Assembly: GCA_966250335.1 (NCBI GenBank)
Contig: CBINGZ010000044.1
Span: 1 to 49,534, forward strand
Origin: OLB7 sp966250335
Lineage (GTDB): Bacteria; Bacteroidota; Ignavibacteria; OLB7
Length of the DNA: 49,534 nucleotides
Direction of reading: 5' to 3'
Below, in pieces: positions 47,501 through 49,534 of this stretch; position 1 is the first letter of the stretch; the number at the start of each line of letters is the position of its first letter. The notes below the pieces were generated by a model that worked only from the letters and a program-made list of their open reading frames with translations, did no database searches and was not told where the DNA came from. A program made the translations under genes and the position numbers.

Positions 47501-48025
47501 CGCGCGGAGCGCCGGGTTCTCCACCGGACGGGTGGTCACCACCAGAAGGAGCGGGATCTCCTCGATCGCGGAGACGAACCGCCCCAGCTCGGCCGAGGAG
47601 TTGAGATAATGAAGGTCGTCGAAGATGAGAACGATCGGATAGCGGCGCGACGCGATCTGTACGGCCTCGACCGCGGCATCGACCGTGCCGATCGCCCCGT
47701 CGCGATAGATCCGCGCGGCGATCGGAGCGGCCATCGCGGGGCGGAGCACCTCCAGGGCGTTGCTCAGGGGGCCGAGTTCGGTCCCTTCCCCCTCGTACCA
47801 TTTCGCATGGACCACCAGCGAGCGGGCCGCATGGTCGCGTCCCCTCCCTTTCAGTTCATCCAGCAGGCGGCTCTTCCCGGCGCCGGGAGCGCCGGTCATC
47901 CAGACGGCGCGCGGCTCTCCATCCAGCAGCCCGCCGAACGCCTCGAAGAGGGCGCGCAGTTCCCGTTCACGCCCGACGAGCGGCATGATCCCACGGTTGA
48001 TGAACTCTTTGATGCGAGGGGACAT
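44510..48025 (-). CDS. Large AAA-ATPase / TPR / winged-helix BTAD transcriptional regulator
   Basis: The product is about 1171 aa from the ATG at 48025 (MSPRIKEFINRGIMPLVGRE); the frame extends further upstream through unconserved sequence. The N-terminal STAND/AAA-type ATPase has Walker A GAPGAGKS (45-52), Walker B IVLIFDD (131-137) and the conserved opening VGRERELRAL. The middle ~550 residues are helical TPR-like repeats. The C-terminal ~240 residues are a winged helix (RTFGALRIEG, HLADLLWPDMSLDRAVNNLH, ATLSYARRFLGG) and a BTAD bacterial activation domain (GVYFGAAVAYRRAIDFATGD, ERLLALDDLHDGAYEALIRS). This reverses the AfsR/SARP order, where the DNA-binding part is N-terminal. It probably couples ATP and an unknown signal to transcription. 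Candidate operators lie on both sides of the gene. Confidence 0.87.
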   Translation of the reverse strand: MSPRIKEFINRGIMPLVGRERELRALFEAFGGLLDGEPRAVWMTGAPGAGKSRLLDELKGRGRDHAARSLVVHAKWYEGEGTELGPLSNALEVLRPAMAAPIAARIYRDGAIGTVDAAVEAVQIASRRYPIVLIFDDLHYLNSSAELGRFVSAIEEIPLLLVVTTRPVENPALRAFRSALAGSISPLELDIGPLDGAGIAEAAAALFGVEPPAEMVGQLAALSGGMPLALREVFREIMSAEHIAPGAGPEKWEWKREALDDDELRAIGDRVHGFSGRLASLPERERGLLALAAFLGEQFNRDLLRGLAEKTIGWDDHAFERLILGGFISLATPSIRLGVHEQEGRVCYAFMHTLLWKAAAAIPVELPARGELARLLMAILAGGTAGELYGVSPLEGIEIVSLSDPELLRMLGWLDAVGRKLSPIYAETYVALCRALLEPLRASGVAGRFAGESLNAYLATLAAYGERLYMTGGLESMHGVAGEIGAILTRLISTPPTPEERIIRLDAAVVFWKDALSRGEPERAKGVLDAMLHLLPSPGEQTDRELRGAAEAIRLLASYSFSRGEFAGMLETAVPYISELDRMRPETLNALMKVLLYALMQAGRMEEAGEMVGAGLRMRRDADLFTEYELLLHAANYAQRISDHDKVKAYATELRSLMDRYPLYRNQSRNYLHLPYVAACEGRPDELAKLEREFRATPPPPRSSPLQVAIAQIQFLSGWNLLGVADRATQVAREIDGTVLSPLQRQQVAEKELRAFIDAGEREGIERSISRIEQLSGQIGGEYGNPESVSGRRLEVLRLLARAVGQEHPDELRERIATMSQEEIEEVDAFRAARLLLDAAARSDGRKREFNDAAYASIDLALRNARTGGTVGLAHYHLDRLTDLLPKTRLIKFRQLAGEDTREERGASADTTLASVPDTPVESGHILRTFGALRIEGSSEGSAKLESKTRTLVAALVTAGLGDSRWIGELTRDHLADLLWPDMSLDRAVNNLHATLSYARRFLGGAESIVQRDGVYALGDDVTIDAVEFRECVDKGNRLYTEGVYFGAAVAYRRAIDFATGDFLEGMYAEWIDNTRETLRGQLATALERLISIEIDRDNFTAVPPLAERLLALDDLHDGAYEALIRSAAARGARKEAFSYYTRYESALDAYGAGPARKITELMNRVRAGEV

Positions 48026-48206
48026 TGTCGGAAATGAGAGATGATCCACGGCCCCACCTTCATGCGGCGCCGGTTCCGCGTCCGCGGACGCGATCCGCGC
48101 GACAGGCGGGGAACGCCGAAGGATTGAGGTAAAAGGTACTCCAGAAACCGAAAACAACATAGGAATTCCCCGAACGGGGAGTCCCGACCGCCCGGCGGCG
48201 GACGTT

Positions 48207-48443
48207 TCATCCCGCCGCGGGACTCCCTCTCTCCCCCGTCGATCGGTCGACCCCCTTGCGGGTCCCGGCGAACCCGGCATATTCGCGACCGCAGAGATGA
48301 CATGCCTGACGAAACGGGTTGACGAGCGCCGACCCGCAGCCGGGGCAGGCGGTGATCAGATCGGGGCGACCGCAGAGATAACAGAACGGCGAGTCCGGGT
48401 CGTTGACCGCGCCGCAGCCGGGGCATCGTGAGAATCGATTCAT
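48207..48443 (-). CDS. Small double zinc-ribbon protein
   Basis: The product is 78 aa from the ATG at 48443; the upstream in-frame extension is unconserved. It contains two CxxC pairs twice over: Cys7/Cys10 (CPGCG) with Cys21/Cys24 (CYLCG), then Cys33/Cys36 (CPGCG) with Cys48/Cys51 (CHLCG). This is the classic DZR double zinc-ribbon layout. It ends 181 bp before the preferred BTAD start on the same strand, so it is probably the first gene of that unit. Its start codon abuts a 90-bp imperfect palindrome, and no Shine-Dalgarno precedes it. It may be an adaptor or nucleic-acid binding protein; the specific role is unknown. Confidence 0.75.
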   Translation of the reverse strand: MNRFSRCPGCGAVNDPDSPFCYLCGRPDLITACPGCGSALVNPFRQACHLCGREYAGFAGTRKGVDRSTGERGSPAAG

Positions 48444-48532
48444 AGGGGGATCGATATAAACGTTGAACGAACGTGGAGAGAATCGAGCATCGATACGCCT
48501 CTCCACGTTCATCAATCTGTACGATCCCCCTA
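48443..48532. repeat. 90-bp imperfect palindrome abutting the zinc-ribbon start codon
   Basis: The outer arms TAGGGGGATCG (48443-48453) and CGATCCCCCTA (48522-48532) are perfect complements. So are the inner arms GAACGTGGAGAG (48469-48480) and CTCTCCACGTTC (48499-48510). Between them the two sides differ in length. The outer arm ends exactly at the zinc-ribbon ATG. It could be a cruciform, a 5'-UTR hairpin controlling translation, or a tiny non-autonomous element with 11-bp terminal inverted repeats starting in TA. Confidence 0.85.
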
Positions 48533-48549
48533 AAGAACTCTTAAAGGAG
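48529..48549 (-). promoter_or_regulatory. SARP-like direct repeat (operator B) in the spacer upstream of the zinc-ribbon/BTAD unit
   Basis: Read on the minus strand, CCTTTAA and TCTTTAG are heptamers with a 4-nt gap (11-bp period), followed by G. It matches operator A at 15 of 21 positions without gaps. It slightly overlaps the distal arm of the 90-bp palindrome. It lies between the divergent zinc-ribbon gene and the nuclease gene at 48599, and could serve either. Confidence 0.5.
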
Positions 48550-48598
48550 AAGGTCGGCCCGGGCACCCGGCCGGGAATGAGCGGGTTATCATAGGATC

Positions 48599-49534
48599 AT
48601 GATCGAGAATCCCTTCGGCATCCGCTCCCTTGCGCGGGGGTATCAGTTGAACGACCCCGTCGTGCAGTTCGACACCGGCAACGGCCGGGGACCGTCGATC
48701 ATCAGTCATGCCCATTCCGATCATACGACGGAGAGCAAACGGACGACGGTTCTCGCCACCCCCGCCACCGCCGATCTTCTCCGCACCCGAGGCCATCTGG
48801 GGAAGATCACCAGGGTCCCGTACGACGAATGGCGCGACTTCGACGGCTGGCGGATGAAGCTCCTCCCGGCGGGACATATCCTGGGGAGCGCCCAGATCCT
48901 GATCGAACGGAGCGACGGCCTGCGCCTGCTCTACACCGGCGACATGAAGACCCGCCCCGGCAGAACCGCCGAGCCGGCCCGCTTCGAACCGGTCGACGAC
49001 CTTATCATCGAGTCGACCTTCGGGCTCCCGATCTTCCGTTTTCCACCGGAGGAGGAGACCGCCGCGAGGATGGTCGACTTCGCGCGCGCGTGTCTGGGAA
49101 ACGGGCTGCTCCCGGTCTTTCTCGGGTATGCGCTCGGCAAGGGGCAGGAGATCATGAGTATTCTGGCGGAAGGGAACGTCCCGACCCTGGTCCATTCCTC
49201 GACCTGGGCGATCACGCAGGTCTATCAGCGACACGGCTATTCCTTCGGCGATGCAGAGCGGCTCTCCGCGTCGCTGATGCGGGCACGGCGGGCATGGGTG
49301 ATCCCTCCCCATCTCAGCGCTCTGCTGACGGAGGATAACCCCGCCGCGCGGATCTGCTACGCCAGCGGCTGGGCGCTGCTGGAATCACGACGCCAGGGAG
49401 GCCGGATCGACCTGATGGCCCCCCTGAGCGATCATGCCGACTACTACGATCTGATGGAGGCGATCGCCATGACGTCGCCGCAACGGGTCTGGGCGGTTCA
49501 CGGCCCCCATGCCGACCTCTTCGCCGCCGACGTC
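48599..49534 (+). CDS. Metallo-beta-lactamase-fold exonuclease (ligase-associated DNA exonuclease-like), partial
   Basis: The frame is open for 312 codons to the window edge with no stop. The ATG at 48599 starts the protein (MIENPFGIRSLARGYQL). The metal site HAHSDH (His37, His39, Asp41, His42), His93 in PAGHILGSAQ and Asp115 in LLYTGDMKTR are intact. ESTFGLPIFRFPP and the later FLGYALGKGQEIMSIL resemble the putative ligase-associated exonuclease family (TIGR04122-type) within the beta-CASP-like MBL nucleases. Those genes usually sit beside an ATP-dependent DNA ligase and a helicase, which would lie just outside the window. The DNA-repair role is inferred. It is divergent from the zinc-ribbon/BTAD unit. 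Confidence 0.85.
   Translation, partial: MIENPFGIRSLARGYQLNDPVVQFDTGNGRGPSIISHAHSDHTTESKRTTVLATPATADLLRTRGHLGKITRVPYDEWRDFDGWRMKLLPAGHILGSAQILIERSDGLRLLYTGDMKTRPGRTAEPARFEPVDDLIIESTFGLPIFRFPPEEETAARMVDFARACLGNGLLPVFLGYALGKGQEIMSILAEGNVPTLVHSSTWAITQVYQRHGYSFGDAERLSASLMRARRAWVIPPHLSALLTEDNPAARICYASGWALLESRRQGGRIDLMAPLSDHADYYDLMEAIAMTSPQRVWAVHGPHADLFAADV

Noticed and set aside
48026..48280. N-terminal extension of the BTAD regulator (about 85 extra residues)
   Set aside because: The extra residues are unconserved-looking and Pro/Arg-rich, and would overlap the zinc-ribbon gene by ~74 bp in another frame. The ATG at 48025 directly precedes the conserved ATPase opening.

Overview
The window is high-GC DNA from a Gram-negative bacterium, most likely of the Bacteroidota/Chlorobi-Ignavibacteria-Kapabacteria lineage. 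Three things support this. Several secreted proteins end in a type IX secretion system (T9SS) type-A C-terminal sorting domain, a system confined to that group. One promoter fits the Bacteroidota consensus TTG-N19-TAnnTTTG exactly. Many genes have weak or absent Shine-Dalgarno sequences. The species-level assignment is inference. I found no tRNA, rRNA, CRISPR array or transposase.

Layout. (1) 1-3384, minus: a large secreted CARDB/beta-helix protein running off the left edge, then about 700 bp without a recognisable gene. (2) 4092-6621: a TPR-LuxR regulator divergent from an XRE regulator fused to a UmuD-like S24 domain. (3) 6780-11488: a secreted FG-GAP/ASPIC-UnbV protein divergent from a secreted TPR protein. 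(4) 11743-28332, plus: a block of surface proteins, namely WD40-CTD, choice-of-anchor-D (ASH)-CTD, WD40-CTD, ASH-CTD, a lower-GC T9SS propeller-like protein and a third ASH-CTD protein. The first four are a tandem duplication of a two-gene unit, and similar terminators follow both ASH copies. (5) 28333-36597: a Lys/Arg-rich secreted protein, a Tat-exported dienelactone hydrolase, a cell-wall trio (dapD, class A PBP, ROK sugar kinase) and an outer-membrane barrel. Two copies of a ~172-bp nested palindromic element sit in the two convergent spacers of this region. (6) 36598-44442, mostly minus: two tail-fibre-like secreted proteins, a GT-C glycosyltransferase, a small Cys/His-rich protein on the opposite strand, pdxB, a lipoprotein, a MurU-like nucleotidyltransferase and a short T9SS protein. 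(7) 44510-49534: a large AAA-TPR-winged-helix-BTAD regulator, a double zinc-ribbon protein and a metallo-beta-lactamase-fold nuclease running off the right edge.

How the parts may fit together. The window looks like a surface/envelope region: T9SS cargo, cell-wall synthesis and signal-responsive regulators. The most system-like candidate is the zinc-ribbon / AAA-BTAD / short T9SS protein set. It is bracketed by two copies of an 11-bp-period direct repeat of the kind bound by SARP (BTAD) regulators, one upstream of the set and one directly before the T9SS gene. The duplicated WD40+ASH pair is the second candidate. Functions beyond family level are inference.
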